From Bradyrhizobium nitroreducens (GTDB taxonomy: Bacteria; Pseudomonadota; Alphaproteobacteria; Rhizobiales; Xanthobacteraceae): a DNA stretch of 64,000 nucleotides. Each line of letters begins with the position of its first letter. The first letter of the stretch is position 1. The notes below the pieces were generated by a model. The model saw only the letters and a list, made by a program, of their open reading frames with translations, was not told where the DNA came from and searched no databases. Position numbers and translations under genes: made by a program. The stretch is taken from the NCBI RefSeq assembly GCF_002776695.1, contig NZ_LFJC01000003.1, positions 1,268,636 through 1,332,635 on the forward strand, read 5' to 3'. Shown piece by piece: positions 1-8,620 of this stretch.

Positions 1-1
1 T

Positions 2-331
2 ACGTTTAATTTCACACGTTACGGCCTGCTGCACGGCAAGGTCATCAGCGTGTCGCGCGATGCGATCATCAAGGACAAGCCGCCGGGCGGGACGGGCGCT
101 GCCAAGCAGGGCGGCGCACTCTCGGAATCAAGCGAGCCCGCCGGCCAGGAGCTGCTCTACGCCGCGCGCGTGTCGCTCGAAGGCACCAAGATGCAGGTCG
201 ACGACAAGATGGTGAACCTCGCGCCCGGCATGGCGGTGACGGTGGAGATCAAGACGGGGCAGCGAAGGATCATCGAGTACGTGATGTCGCCGTTGTTGCG
301 GTATAGGCAAGAAAGCTTGAGGGAAAGATGA
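2..331 (+). CDS. HlyD-family type I secretion periplasmic adaptor subunit (C-terminal part)
   Basis: The left window edge cuts this gene, and only about the last 109 residues are present. The protein would be the membrane fusion subunit that links an inner-membrane ABC exporter to a TolC-like outer membrane channel. The visible part is the family's C-terminal beta domain: a stretch on surface loading and charge (GMAVTVEIKTGQR) followed by the typical short tail IIEYVMSPLLRYRQESLRER that crosses or touches the inner membrane side in HlyD proteins. It ends in TGA at 329-331. The ABC ATPase partner would lie upstream outside the window. The family assignment is good; the substrate cannot be inferred. 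Confidence 0.85.
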   Translation, partial: TFNFTRYGLLHGKVISVSRDAIIKDKPPGGTGAAKQGGALSESSEPAGQELLYAARVSLEGTKMQVDDKMVNLAPGMAVTVEIKTGQRRIIEYVMSPLLRYRQESLRER

Positions 332-965
332 TGCTTCGCTTGCACCAAGAATGTGGTCCGCCTTTGACGGTTGCTGTTGTTGCGGGGACCTCAAGCTGGC
401 TTTGGAGGTCTAGACCAAGGCGCTCCTGCGTGGTTGCTGTTTCGCGCCTTTAGTGACCTGTTCAAGCCGGAGATGGATCCCCTCGCCAGTTGCGGATCGA
501 AGACGCCAGCAGCACCGACCGCATCACGTACCACGGCAACATTCTTACCGGTGGCGTGCAGTAGGGCACCGAAGGCAAGTACGCCTACGGAAGCCACGGC
601 GAACGTTACGGGCGTAACGCCCAGGGTGCGCATATTCGTCCTGTGGAGGCAAATGGCCCGGACATCCTGAGCAACGGGATCGCGCTGTCGGGTACCGCCC
701 ATTGGATGTTTGATCGTGGTTTGATCAGCCTGTCCGATGATCTGGACATATTGATCTCGCGCCAGACAAACGACTTGGAAGGAGTTCGATCGGTCATCAA
801 CAAAACCGGTCGTGCGCTTGAGCCAAGAAGACCGTCGGATCGACCTCATCCGCATTTTCTGAAGGGGCACCGCGAGCATTGCTTCAAGCAATGAGCACGT
901 AAGGCTATCGGGACAGGCGCCGCTTCACCCGCACCGGTCCGGCGCGGGCGAAGCACGCGGCGCCG
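332..965. other. Gene-poor stretch with possible decayed coding remnant
   Basis: No convincing gene lies in these 634 bases. In plus frame 1 from about 457 to 894 there is a reading of protein-like composition (it includes DRITYHGNILTGGVQ, then TAG at 562-564, then GTEGKYAYGSHGERYGRN and so on to TGA at 892-894). It has an internal stop and no plausible start, so it may be a remnant of a gene downstream of the secretion adaptor. A minus-strand reading over 391-891 holds a hydrophobic stretch (MRTLGVTPVTFAVASVGVL) but has no recognisable family. I cannot decide between a remnant and chance. Confidence 0.3.
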
Positions 966-2357
966 TCAGAACCGCGCGTCGATGTCGACGACGTCGATCA
1001 GCTTGTGATTGACGAACTCCTTGAGGCCGAGCCCCAACAGTTCGCGCCCGTAGCCGGAGCGGCGGATGCCGCCGAAGGGCAGGTCGGCCTCGACCTTGGT
1101 CGGATGGTTGACGAACACCATGCCGGTCGAGATCTTCCTGGCGACGTCTGCGCCGCGCTTGGTGTCTGCGGTGAACACCGAGCCGCCAAGGCCGAACGGG
1201 GAATCGTTGGCGATGCGCACGGCGTCGTTCTCGTCCCTGGCGCGGAACAGCATCGAGACGGGACCGAAGAATTCCCAATAGCGCGCCGGATTGTCCTCAC
1301 CGACATCGGTCAGGATCGTCGGCTGCACGAAGGCGCCTTGGTTGGGGACGGGCGGGCCGACCTGCTCGGCCTTGGCGCCGTGGGCGACGGCCTGGCGGAT
1401 CTTCTCCTTGATCTCGTCCGCCGCCGCCTGCGAGGAGAGCGGTGCGAGCGTCGTCTCGGGCGCGAAAGGATCGCCGGCCCTGAGTCCGGCCACGCCTTCG
1501 CGGTAGCGCGCCAGAAACTCGTCATAGACGGCATCGACGATGATCATGCGCTTGGAGGAGACGCAGACCTGGCCGCCGTTCCAGTGACGGCCGAACACCG
1601 CCCATTTGATCGTCTTGGCCATGTCGGCGTCCGCCAGCACGACGAACGCATCCGCGCCGCCGAGCTCCATGGTCGATTTCTTCAGCGCCTTGCCGGCCTG
1701 CGCGGCGACGACAGCGCCGGCGTCCTCGGAGCCTGTTAGCGCCACGCCGTGCACGCGCGGGTCGTTGATGATGGTCTCGACCTGCGAGCGCGTCGCGTAG
1801 AGATTGATGAAGGCGCCCTCGGGCAGCCCCGCCTCGCGCATCAGCCGTTCGAACGCCGCCGCACTCTGCGGCACGTTGGAGGCGTGCTTGAGCAGCATGG
1901 TGTTGCCCGCCGAAAGCTGCGGCGCGACGATGCGGGCGATCTGGTAGTAGGGGAAGTTCCAGGGTTCGATGGCGAGCAGCACACCGAGCGGCTCGCAGAC
2001 GATGACGGCCTCGCCCTCGGCGGGATCGGCGACGGTGAGTTTCTCCGGCCGGAGCAGGCGCTCGGCATTGGCGACGTAATATTCGAAGATCTTCGCCGAC
2101 AATTCGACTTCGGCCTTCGCTTCGGTGAACAGCTTGCCCATTTCGAGCGTCAGCAGCCTAGCGTAGGCGTCGGCGTCCTTGCGCAGCAGGTCGGCCGCCT
2201 TCTGCAGGATCGCGCCGCGTGCCGCGTAGGGCGTCTCGCGCCAGGCGAGGAAGGCCGCATGCGCCGCGTCGATCGCGCGGGCGACCTCGGCATCGCTTGC
2301 GGTAGGGAACGTCTTGAGGACTTCACCCGTATAGGGGTAGGTGGTCGCGTAGGCCAT
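966..2357 (-). CDS. NAD(P)-dependent aldehyde dehydrogenase, succinate-semialdehyde type
   Basis: This 463-residue cytoplasmic enzyme should oxidise an aldehyde to its acid with NAD(P)+. The Sad/YneI-like succinate-semialdehyde dehydrogenase subgroup fits best. Family landmarks are in order: PWNFP near residue 132 (oxyanion Asn133), LLKHAS with Lys157 for cofactor binding, GVALTGSEDAG near 205-214, general base Glu231 in MELGGADAF, and catalytic Cys265 in GGQVCVSSK. The C-terminal PFGGIRRSGYGRELG-type motif is present. It is slightly shorter than GabD (about 480 residues), as is usual for the Sad group. It stands alone between a gene-poor stretch and a divergent serine hydrolase gene. Substrate is an inference from family similarity. 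Confidence 0.88.
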   Translation of the reverse strand: MAYATTYPYTGEVLKTFPTASDAEVARAIDAAHAAFLAWRETPYAARGAILQKAADLLRKDADAYARLLTLEMGKLFTEAKAEVELSAKIFEYYVANAERLLRPEKLTVADPAEGEAVIVCEPLGVLLAIEPWNFPYYQIARIVAPQLSAGNTMLLKHASNVPQSAAAFERLMREAGLPEGAFINLYATRSQVETIINDPRVHGVALTGSEDAGAVVAAQAGKALKKSTMELGGADAFVVLADADMAKTIKWAVFGRHWNGGQVCVSSKRMIIVDAVYDEFLARYREGVAGLRAGDPFAPETTLAPLSSQAAADEIKEKIRQAVAHGAKAEQVGPPVPNQGAFVQPTILTDVGEDNPARYWEFFGPVSMLFRARDENDAVRIANDSPFGLGGSVFTADTKRGADVARKISTGMVFVNHPTKVEADLPFGGIRRSGYGRELLGLGLKEFVNHKLIDVVDIDARF

Positions 2358-2635
2358 GTGTCGTTCTCGCTCCAGGCATCATGCAGTGCTTGGTGCCGGC
2401 TGCCTTGATGCGCTTCCGACGGGACTGCCGATGAAAGGATGGATCACAGCCCAGTTCGTCACTTTGAGGCAGGTCAATCGAGAAGCCTCGGCGCCGTTCA
2501 CGAGACTGCGAGCGGGCGGTCGTCGGACCTGTCGTCATCAGGAGGTACCGCACGGCCCCCCGGCACAAACGCGGGATGTGGGTTTCGCTGTCTCATGATA
2601 CGCGAGTAAAATCGTCCTCTCCGGAGCCTGCCTTC

Positions 2636-3895
2636 ATGTCCGTCGCGACCACCACCAATCATTCCCCCGCAACCGCCGCCGAGACCGATCCCGAAGCCCT
2701 CGGCTGGATGCGCGGCTTCCCGCCGGCGCCCGACCGCCTCATCACCTTCCAGGACGGCTCCTTCCGTAATTTCCCCGAGCTCCGCTGGGCGTGGAGCAAC
2801 ATCCGCCAGCTCGTTCCCACCGCGAACGTCTGGCGCGGGGCAGGGCCGGCCTCGCCGCTGCCGCGGGCGGATCACGACATCGGTGCAGTCGCCTCGACCA
2901 CGATGGACGGGCGGCCGATGACCTTCGCAAAGATGCTGGAGGAGACGTATGCCGACGGCATCGCGGTGCTGCATCGGGGCAGGCTGATCTATGAGCGCTA
3001 TTTCGGCGCCTTGAAGCCGCACAAGCCGCATATCGGCATGTCCGTGACGAAGTCCTTCACCGGCGTGCTCGCCGGCATTCTGGTCGCCGAGGGCAGGATC
3101 GATCCGCAGGCGCCCGTCACCGAGTATGTACCGGAGCTGAGGACAAGCGCGTTTGGCGACGCGCGCGTGCACGAGGTCATGGATATGACCACGGGGCTCG
3201 CCTACACCGAGGTTTACACCGACAAGAATTCGGACGTGTGGGGCCTGCGGCGCGCCAACGGCATGGCGCCGATCCCGCCGGACTATGAAGGTGCGACCAA
3301 CATCTTCGATTTCCTGATCGCGCAGAAGAAGCAGGGCGAGCACGGCAAGGCCTTTGCCTACAAGACCGTCAACACCGACGTGCTCGCGTGGATATGCCGG
3401 CGCGTCAGCGGCCTGACGCTGGCGGAACTGCTCTCCGAGCGGATCTGGCAGCCGATGGGGGCGGAAGAGGACGCGCACTACCACGTCGACCGCATCGGCA
3501 CCGAGAGCGGCGGCGGCGGTCTCTCCACGACTTTGCGCGATCTCGCTCGCTTCGGCGAGACCATGCGCAATCACGGCCGATTCAACGGCCGGCAGATCGT
3601 GCCGTCGCAGGTGGTCGAGGACATCGCGCGCGGCGGCGATCCCGAAAAATTCAAGCCGGCCGGCTACACCACGCTGCCGGGCGCGTCCTATCGCAATCAA
3701 TGGTGGATCACGCACAACGCGCACGGCGCCTACATGGCGCGCGGCGTCTACGGCCAGGGCATCTATGTCGATCCCAAGGCCGAAATGGTGATCGCGCGCT
3801 ACGCCTCGCACCCCGTCGCCGGCAACGCCGCCAACGATCCCGCGACGCTGCCGGCCTACATGGCGCTGGCGAAGGCGCTGATGGCGAGCGGGTAG
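2636..3895 (+). CDS. Serine hydrolase, beta-lactamase/penicillin-binding-protein family
   Basis: The product is 419 residues and belongs to the class C beta-lactamase-like (Pfam Beta-lactamase) hydrolases. The nucleophile motif is SVTK (Ser136 to Lys139), and a Tyr...Asn element (YKTVNTD) stands where the YxN motif is expected. The C-terminal KTG-like element is not obvious. There is no clear signal peptide, so a cytoplasmic esterase or amidase role is more likely than peptidoglycan work. The ATG at 2636 is chosen because CCGGAG lies about 10 bases upstream; an in-frame start at 2576 has no such site. The gene is divergent from the aldehyde dehydrogenase. Substrate unknown. Confidence 0.8.
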   Translation: MSVATTTNHSPATAAETDPEALGWMRGFPPAPDRLITFQDGSFRNFPELRWAWSNIRQLVPTANVWRGAGPASPLPRADHDIGAVASTTMDGRPMTFAKMLEETYADGIAVLHRGRLIYERYFGALKPHKPHIGMSVTKSFTGVLAGILVAEGRIDPQAPVTEYVPELRTSAFGDARVHEVMDMTTGLAYTEVYTDKNSDVWGLRRANGMAPIPPDYEGATNIFDFLIAQKKQGEHGKAFAYKTVNTDVLAWICRRVSGLTLAELLSERIWQPMGAEEDAHYHVDRIGTESGGGGLSTTLRDLARFGETMRNHGRFNGRQIVPSQVVEDIARGGDPEKFKPAGYTTLPGASYRNQWWITHNAHGAYMARGVYGQGIYVDPKAEMVIARYASHPVAGNAANDPATLPAYMALAKALMASG

Positions 3896-3929
3896 GGCGC
3901 GCGTCGCACGCTTGCACCACACAATGGCT

Positions 3930-4034
3930 GTCATGCCCCGGCTTGACCGGGGCATCCGGTATTCCAGATGCGATCGTGAAAGAGCCCAGAGGCCGCGGCG
4001 CACTGGCTCGCCCGGTCAAGCCGGGCGACGACGG
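3930..4034. repeat. Intergenic palindromic repeat (CCCCGGCTTGACCGGGGCAT type)
   Basis: The left end GTCATGCCCCGGCTTGACC and right end GCCCGGTCAAGCCGGGCGAC are imperfect inverted copies of each other around a GC-rich centre. The left end itself folds (GCCCCGG / CCGGGGC). It is one of several families of such elements in this window and probably a mobile REP/BIME-like repeat. Nothing else is seen between the serine hydrolase and the next operator. Confidence 0.7.
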
Positions 4035-4174
4035 CGGAGATCGAGGGGCAGGGTGAATTTGCGAACTTTCATGAACGGCTTCCGTCTGCCAGCACTGGTG
4101 GGGGACGGATAGACGCTTGAGCGGGTGTTTGGTTCAGGGCGCCTGCGAGGCGGTTTGACGCAGCGGAGTGGCCG

Positions 4175-4196
4175 AATATAAGAATTGACTTATATT
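4175..4196. promoter_or_regulatory. Inverted repeat, probable ArsR operator
   Basis: AATATAAG (4175-4182) and CTTATATT (4189-4196) are perfect 8-base inverted arms around AATTGA. The AT-rich element stands in GC-rich sequence, about 50 bases before the SRPBCC start codon. ArsR/SmtB repressors bind AT-rich inverted repeats of this kind, and an ArsR gene is the second gene of the operon, so autoregulation is the natural inference. ATTGAC followed by TATATT also resembles promoter elements, so the repressor would cover the promoter. Confidence 0.65.
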
Positions 4197-4244
4197 AGTG
4201 AAGGTCGATATTCATCGTCGAACAAAACGATCGGGAGGAATCCA

Positions 4245-4907
4245 ATGCAGATCGACGTCGCCCGGGTGTTGGGGCTTGTCACGCGTTCGGTGACGAACTT
4301 CGAGAAGGACGGCAAGCCCGCGAGTGTCGTGACGCTGACGCGGCTCTACGACACCAGCGTCGACGATCTCTGGGACGCTGTGACCAGCCGGGAGCGCATT
4401 CCGCGCTGGTTTGCCGCGGTCGAGGGTGACCTCCAGCTCGGCGGCAGGTACCAGGTCAAGGGCAATGCGGGCGGCACCATCACGGCGTGTACGCCGCCGA
4501 CCCATTTCGCTGCGACATGGGAATTCGGCGGCGCGGTGAGCTGGATCGACGTCAGGCTGGCAGCCGAACGCAGCCAGGCGCGTTTGACGCTCGAGCATAC
4601 GGCGATCATCGAGGATCATTGGAATCAGTTCGGCCCGGGTGCGGTGGGGATCGGCTGGGACCTCGCGCTTGCAGGGCTCGATCGATATGTTGCGAGCGGC
4701 GCATCGGTCGATCACGAGACGGCGGAAGCCTGGATGCGCTCGCCGGAAGGCAAGGAATTCATGACGACCAGCGGCGAATATTGGCGCGCGGCGCATGTCG
4801 CAAGCGGGGTCGATCCGGAGGCGGCGAAAGCGCGCTCCGATCGCACCATCGCATTCTATCGCGGCGAGATGCCGCCCGACATCGCTCATCCCGGCACAGG
4901 AAGCTGA
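4245..4907 (+). CDS. SRPBCC (AHSA1-like) domain protein
   Basis: The 220-residue protein has the START/SRPBCC fold signature of the AHSA1 group. Examples are TRLYDTSVDDLWDAVTSRERIPRWFA near residues 30-55, the GGRYQVKGNAGGTI turn, and the ATWEFGGAVSWIDVRL strand pair. Such proteins bind hydrophobic ligands in a deep cavity. The ATG at 4245 has GGGAGGA six bases upstream. The stop TGA (4905-4907) overlaps the start of the ArsR gene by one base, so the two are translationally coupled. AHSA1-like/ArsR pairs are a common arrangement in which the ArsR controls the pair. The ligand is unknown. Confidence 0.85.
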   Translation: MQIDVARVLGLVTRSVTNFEKDGKPASVVTLTRLYDTSVDDLWDAVTSRERIPRWFAAVEGDLQLGGRYQVKGNAGGTITACTPPTHFAATWEFGGAVSWIDVRLAAERSQARLTLEHTAIIEDHWNQFGPGAVGIGWDLALAGLDRYVASGASVDHETAEAWMRSPEGKEFMTTSGEYWRAAHVASGVDPEAAKARSDRTIAFYRGEMPPDIAHPGTGS

Positions 4908-5269
4908 TGCACGTTTTCGAGGTCCTCGCCGATCCCGTGCGCCGCCGCATCCTCGAACTGCTGGCGCGCGGCGAGATGGCCTCCGGTGAGGTCGTCGAAT
5001 TGATCGGAGCCGAGTTCGGGATTACCCAGGCGGCCGTCTCGCAGCATCTCAAGGTGCTGCGAGAGAGCGGCTTTGCAAACGTTCGGGCCGAGGCACAACG
5101 GCGGCTCTATTCGGTCGACATTGCCGGGCTCCGCGCGGTGGATGCGTGGATCGGTCAGTTCCGGAATTTCTGGGAGCCGAAGCTCGACGCGCTGGCAACC
5201 GAGATCGCCCGCGGCAAACGCGAGCGCCGCAACGCGCCGATCACCAAAAGGGGCGGCAAGCGGGCATGA
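4907..5269 (+). CDS. ArsR-family transcriptional repressor
   Basis: A 120-residue winged helix protein. It starts MHVFEVLADPVRRRILELLARGEMASGEVV, and the recognition helix region ITQAAVSQHLKVLRESGF is typical of ArsR. No CxC metal site or other obvious metal-ligand cysteines are present; the protein has no cysteine at all. It is therefore a member of the non-metal subgroup that accompanies AHSA1-like genes. It overlaps the SRPBCC stop codon (TGATG). The AT-rich inverted repeat at 4175-4196 is the likely operator. The basic tail (GKRERRNAPITKRGGKRA) may add DNA contacts. Confidence 0.88.
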   Translation: MHVFEVLADPVRRRILELLARGEMASGEVVELIGAEFGITQAAVSQHLKVLRESGFANVRAEAQRRLYSVDIAGLRAVDAWIGQFRNFWEPKLDALATEIARGKRERRNAPITKRGGKRA

Positions 5270-5282
5270 GGATGGAGAACGC

Positions 5283-5393
5283 GTAGGGTGAATTAGCGGG
5301 CGGCTGCGCGAAGCGTAGTCGCCGGCGTAATCCAACATCTCTCGTTTTGTCGCGCCCAGATTGGTGGATTACGCTTCGCTAATCCACCCTACG
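5283..5393. repeat. Intergenic palindromic repeat (TAGGGTG...TAATCCACCCTA type)
   Basis: Left end TAGGGTGAATTAGCG and right end CGCTAATCCACCCTA are near-perfect inverted copies separated by about 80 bases. The inner parts (GCGCGAAGCGTAGTCGCC and GGATTACGCTTCGCT) are also related. The right tip supplies the TAG stop codon (5389-5391) of the peptide-deformylase-like gene on the minus strand. The insertion therefore probably changed that protein's C-terminus or was tolerated there. Confidence 0.75.
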
Positions 5394-5889
5394 AACTCCG
5401 CCCCAGCTTCTCGAACTTCTTCACCAGCCGTTCCCGCTTCAGCCGCGACAGCCGCTGGATCCAGAACATCCCGTCGAGCTGGTCGATCTCGTGCTGGTGG
5501 CAGACGGCGCGCAAGCCATCCGATTCCTCGGTCTGAATATTGCCGTCGACATCGTGGTAGCTGATCCGCACTTGGGCGTGGCGCTGCACCTCGTCGTTGA
5601 CCCCGGGCATCGAGACGCTGCCTTCTCGGTGCATGATCATTTCGGGCGAGGCCCATTCGATGACCGGATTGACGTAGGTGAGGGCGCCGTCCCTGGCGTC
5701 GAGCTCGAGCACCACGACGCGCAAGGGCACGCCGATATGCGGCGCGGTGATGCCGATGCCGGGCGCGGCGCGCATGGTCTCCAGCAGGTCGGCTGCGAGC
5801 TCGCGCAAGCCGTCGTCGAACGCGGTCACAGGCCGTGCCGGCATCGCGAGCCGGCGGTCGGGGTAGCGGACGATGGGGTGGATGGTCAT
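5389..5889 (-). CDS. Peptide-deformylase-like protein with altered active site
   Basis: The 166-residue protein aligns along its full length with peptide deformylase, which removes the formyl group from nascent proteins using a Cys/His/His-bound metal. The three motifs are changed. GxGLAAxQ is GIGITAPH (Gln to His51), EGCLS is EGSVS (metal-ligand Cys to Ser91), and HExDH is HEIDQ (ligand His to Gln137). His133 and Glu134 remain. Canonical metal binding is thus doubtful, and this is probably a specialised or inactive paralogue while the true def lies elsewhere. The ATG at 5889 gives the usual N-terminus (IHPIVRYPDRRL); a GTG at 5916 would overlap the LysR gene. Its stop lies in a repeat element. 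Confidence 0.8.
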   Translation of the reverse strand: MTIHPIVRYPDRRLAMPARPVTAFDDGLRELAADLLETMRAAPGIGITAPHIGVPLRVVVLELDARDGALTYVNPVIEWASPEMIMHREGSVSMPGVNDEVQRHAQVRISYHDVDGNIQTEESDGLRAVCHQHEIDQLDGMFWIQRLSRLKRERLVKKFEKLGRSS

Positions 5890-5906
5890 GATGAGATCGG
5901 TCCGTG

Positions 5907-6824
5907 CTACACCCACACCGGCGGCGACCCGATTGAGTCCCGCAGGGCGGCGGTCAGGATCGTCAGTTTGGCAGATGGCTGAGCCAGGGCCCGCAACAAA
6001 TAGATGCCGGTTTTCGTCTCATTCCACGGTTCGTCGTCGATCGGGATTCGTCTCAACGTGCCGGCGCGTATATCTGCGCCGACCACCCAGTCAGCGAGGA
6101 ATGCGACACCAATGCCGGCGAGTGCCGCGAGACGCATCGCTTCGAAATCATCGCATCGAAACACGGCTTGCTGCCCGGGCGCTGCGCCCGTGGGGTGACC
6201 AAGCACGTCCGTCCAGCCAAGCAGGTCGGCACCGTGCAATTTGTCGATCAGCCGATGGCCGGCGAGGTGTTTCCCTTCGGTCGGCGTACCATGACGATCG
6301 AGATAGGACGGAGTGGCGACCAATATCCTGGTCTGCGACGCCAGCTTGGTCGCGATGAGGGTGCTGTCGGCAAGTTCGCCGATCCGGATCACTGCGTCCA
6401 GCCGCTCCAGCACGGGGTCGGCGAGCCTTTCGGTGAGATCGAGCTCGATCATGAGGCCGGGATGATCCCGCATGACCGTTTCGAGGGTAGGAATCACGTA
6501 ACGCTTGCCAAAGGTCGGAAAGCAGGCAAGGCGAAGAACGCCTGCGACCGCACCATCGAAAGCGGCGATCTCGGCGTGCGTGTCCGCCAGATCATCAAGC
6601 AATCTCTGCGCGCGTTCGAACAGTCGTTCTCCGGCATCGGTCACTGCGAGCGCGCGGGTCGAGCGCACCAGCAGGGGCACGCCGATACTATGCTCCAGCG
6701 CATCGATCTGCCTGACGATGGCCGACGGCGTCACACCGCGATGACGCGCGGCGCTGGAGAAACTGCCGCCACGAACCACGTCGACATAGATTGCCAGATG
6801 CTCCGCAAAACGCGGATCTCTCAT
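5907..6824 (-). CDS. LysR-family transcriptional regulator
   Basis: A 305-residue LysR protein. The N-terminal winged HTH is at about 10-65 (GGSFSSAARHRGVTPSAIVRQIDALEHSIG), followed by the linker helix and a periplasmic-binding-like effector domain (ADSTLIATKLASQTRILVATPSYL). It is divergent from the hypothetical protein/oxidoreductase operon starting at 6946, the usual arrangement for a LysR regulator and its target. In the 121-base gap CCTTT (6832-6836) and AAAGG (6841-6845) form a small inverted repeat just before the start codon. That repeat could be part of its binding site. The effector is unknown. Confidence 0.88.
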   Translation of the reverse strand: MRDPRFAEHLAIYVDVVRGGSFSSAARHRGVTPSAIVRQIDALEHSIGVPLLVRSTRALAVTDAGERLFERAQRLLDDLADTHAEIAAFDGAVAGVLRLACFPTFGKRYVIPTLETVMRDHPGLMIELDLTERLADPVLERLDAVIRIGELADSTLIATKLASQTRILVATPSYLDRHGTPTEGKHLAGHRLIDKLHGADLLGWTDVLGHPTGAAPGQQAVFRCDDFEAMRLAALAGIGVAFLADWVVGADIRAGTLRRIPIDDEPWNETKTGIYLLRALAQPSAKLTILTAALRDSIGSPPVWV

Positions 6825-6945
6825 CTTTGCGCCTTTCGCAAAAGGGTTTCGAGCTCAACGTTCATTATCATCAAACCTCAAAAGCCCTATCTCCTCCCTC
6901 GAAGGCGGGCCTACCGGCCTAAGCCATTGATCAAAGGAGATTATC

Positions 6946-7497
6946 ATGAAGGTACTCGATCGCATCCTGTCGCAATCGACTTATACCGCGGTCATCGACG
7001 TGCCGCTCGACCGAGTGGACATCGCCGAATGGCTGTTCACGCTCTCCGAAGCCGAATATCTGCGCTGCTGCCCGCCTGATCACGTTGCGGCCGGCGTCAG
7101 CTCCACCGACGACGGACGCCGCACGATGATCAACGTCGAGCAGATCGGCACCGGGCTGGTTATCCAGCACTATGTCGCGGAAGAGGCCGGCAAGACCTAC
7201 TGCCGCATGAATTCCATCTCGGACGTGTTCACGGCGAATGGCAGGACCCAGGTCAACGTGATCTGGGAGCTGAAGGCCGAAACCATCGATGGAGGACGCA
7301 CCCGCTATTCGAACAGCGTCACGGCACACCCGACCGATGTCTTCATGGCATTCCTGGACAAGCACGGCCTGTCCTTTGAAGACGCTGCCAAAGCGCGCCA
7401 GGCAGCCGGAAACGACCACAATCGCCGCGAGACGCCGTTGTTCGCCGCCAGCATCGCGCGACGCGCCATGGCGCGGGCGCAGGAGCAGGCGAAATGA
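6946..7497 (+). CDS. Hypothetical protein, possibly SRPBCC-like
   Basis: The 183-residue cytoplasmic protein has no motif I can assign with certainty. The alternating pattern in TYTAVIDVPLDRVDIAEWLFTLSEAEY and the later VNVIWELKAETIDGGRTRYSNSVTAHP suggest a START/SRPBCC-type ligand-binding fold. The C-terminal 35 residues are polar and basic. AAGGAG lies 7 bases before the ATG. Its stop overlaps the next start (ATGA), so it is co-translated with a quinone-oxidoreductase-like gene, and both are likely controlled by the divergent LysR protein. Confidence 0.7.
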   Translation: MKVLDRILSQSTYTAVIDVPLDRVDIAEWLFTLSEAEYLRCCPPDHVAAGVSSTDDGRRTMINVEQIGTGLVIQHYVAEEAGKTYCRMNSISDVFTANGRTQVNVIWELKAETIDGGRTRYSNSVTAHPTDVFMAFLDKHGLSFEDAAKARQAAGNDHNRRETPLFAASIARRAMARAQEQAK

Positions 7498-8477
7498 GAG
7501 GTGTCGTCTATGACAGCTTCGGTCCGGCGGAGGTTCTTCGCCTGGCCGAAGTGCCGAGGCCGGAGGTCCGCCCCCAGGACCTGCTGGTGCGTGTGAGGGC
7601 GGCGGGGGTCAACCGTGCGGATATTCTGCAACGAAACGGTGCTTACGGCAGCCAGAGCTTTGGCGAGAGCAATCTGCTCGGCCTCGAACTGGCCGGTGAA
7701 GTCGTTGGCGTCGGCAGCGAAGTCGACGACGTCTCTATCGGGGAACGTATGATGGCGATCGTGGGCGGAGGAGCATATGCGGAGTTCGCCCTGGTCGACC
7801 GTCGCATGGCGGTGAGGCTTCCAGGCAATGTCTCGTTCGTCGAGGGCGCGGCGATCATGGAATCGTTCGTCACGGCGGTCGAAGCGGTCTCGCATCTCGC
7901 GCGCGTCGGGCATGGTCAAACCGTGCTCATTCACGGCGCCGCGGGCGGAGTGGGCTCCGCTTGCGTGCAGGTCGCCCGTGCGCTGGGCGCCGTCGTCTAC
8001 GCAACCGCGAACGCTTCGCGGTTGGCGGATGTCGGCAAGATCGGCGCCGCTACCGTGATCGACTACCGGGCTGATGATTTCGAGAGCGCCGTCGCGAGGC
8101 TGACGGATCATCGTGGCGTTGACGCCATCATCGATTTCGTCGGCGGCGACTACCTGTCGCGCAACGTTCGCAGCCTTCGGCCCGGCGGAATACTGGTTCA
8201 AGTCGGCATTTTGAGCGGACAACAAGTCGCCTCGATTCCGCTCAACCTTCTGCTGCACAACCACTTGCGATTGGTCGGCACCGTCATGAAATCGCGCGGC
8301 CTGGATGACAAGCGGGCGATGGTTCGTCGCTTCTCCGAAGATTTCCTGCCGCTGTTTATGTCGCGCGGGCTGGAACCGCTGGTTGACCGGGTATTTCCGC
8401 TGGAACATGCAGTCGATGCCCATCGCAGCGTGGAGCGCGGTGGAGGGTTCGGAAAGGTTGTCCTGGCGGTGGATTGA
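7494..8477 (+). CDS. Zinc-type alcohol dehydrogenase / quinone oxidoreductase family protein
   Basis: The 327-residue medium-chain dehydrogenase has the GroES-like N-terminal half (VRVRAAGVNRADILQRNGAYG) and a Rossmann domain with the nucleotide motif HGAAGGVGSACVQVARALGA near residues 143-163. The zinc ligands of true alcohol dehydrogenases are absent, as in the NADPH:quinone oxidoreductase (PIG3/QOR) subgroup. That subgroup uses NADPH to reduce quinones or enones. It overlaps the preceding hypothetical gene by four bases and lies in a LysR-controlled operon. The substrate is unknown. Confidence 0.88.
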   Translation: MRGVVYDSFGPAEVLRLAEVPRPEVRPQDLLVRVRAAGVNRADILQRNGAYGSQSFGESNLLGLELAGEVVGVGSEVDDVSIGERMMAIVGGGAYAEFALVDRRMAVRLPGNVSFVEGAAIMESFVTAVEAVSHLARVGHGQTVLIHGAAGGVGSACVQVARALGAVVYATANASRLADVGKIGAATVIDYRADDFESAVARLTDHRGVDAIIDFVGGDYLSRNVRSLRPGGILVQVGILSGQQVASIPLNLLLHNHLRLVGTVMKSRGLDDKRAMVRRFSEDFLPLFMSRGLEPLVDRVFPLEHAVDAHRSVERGGGFGKVVLAVD

Positions 8478-8592
8478 TGGCGACTTGACGTTCCCTGCGT
8501 GGAGACCAGCAGGCGCGCCGCGCAAGCGCATTCCGATATGCGCGCGGCCGCTCTGGCCGCTCACGGATGGTTGAAGCACCCGAGCTTGATCA

Positions 8593-8612
8593 TCTACCAA
8601 CTGGAAGGTAGG
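8593..8612. promoter_or_regulatory. TetR operator copy 1
   Basis: The element TCTACCAACTGGAAGGTAGG contains the inverted halves CTACC and GGTAG. It ends eight bases before the TetR start codon. A second copy, identical at 17 of 20 positions, stands directly before the next gene at 9261-9280. Shared sites in front of a TetR gene and its neighbour point to autoregulation plus control of the membrane protein. Confidence 0.7.
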
Positions 8613-8620
8613 TTATCGGC

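Noticed and set aside
391..891. Minus-strand protein with a hydrophobic start
   Set aside because: No ribosome site, no family, and the opposite strand holds an equally protein-like remnant; left as an unresolved stretch.
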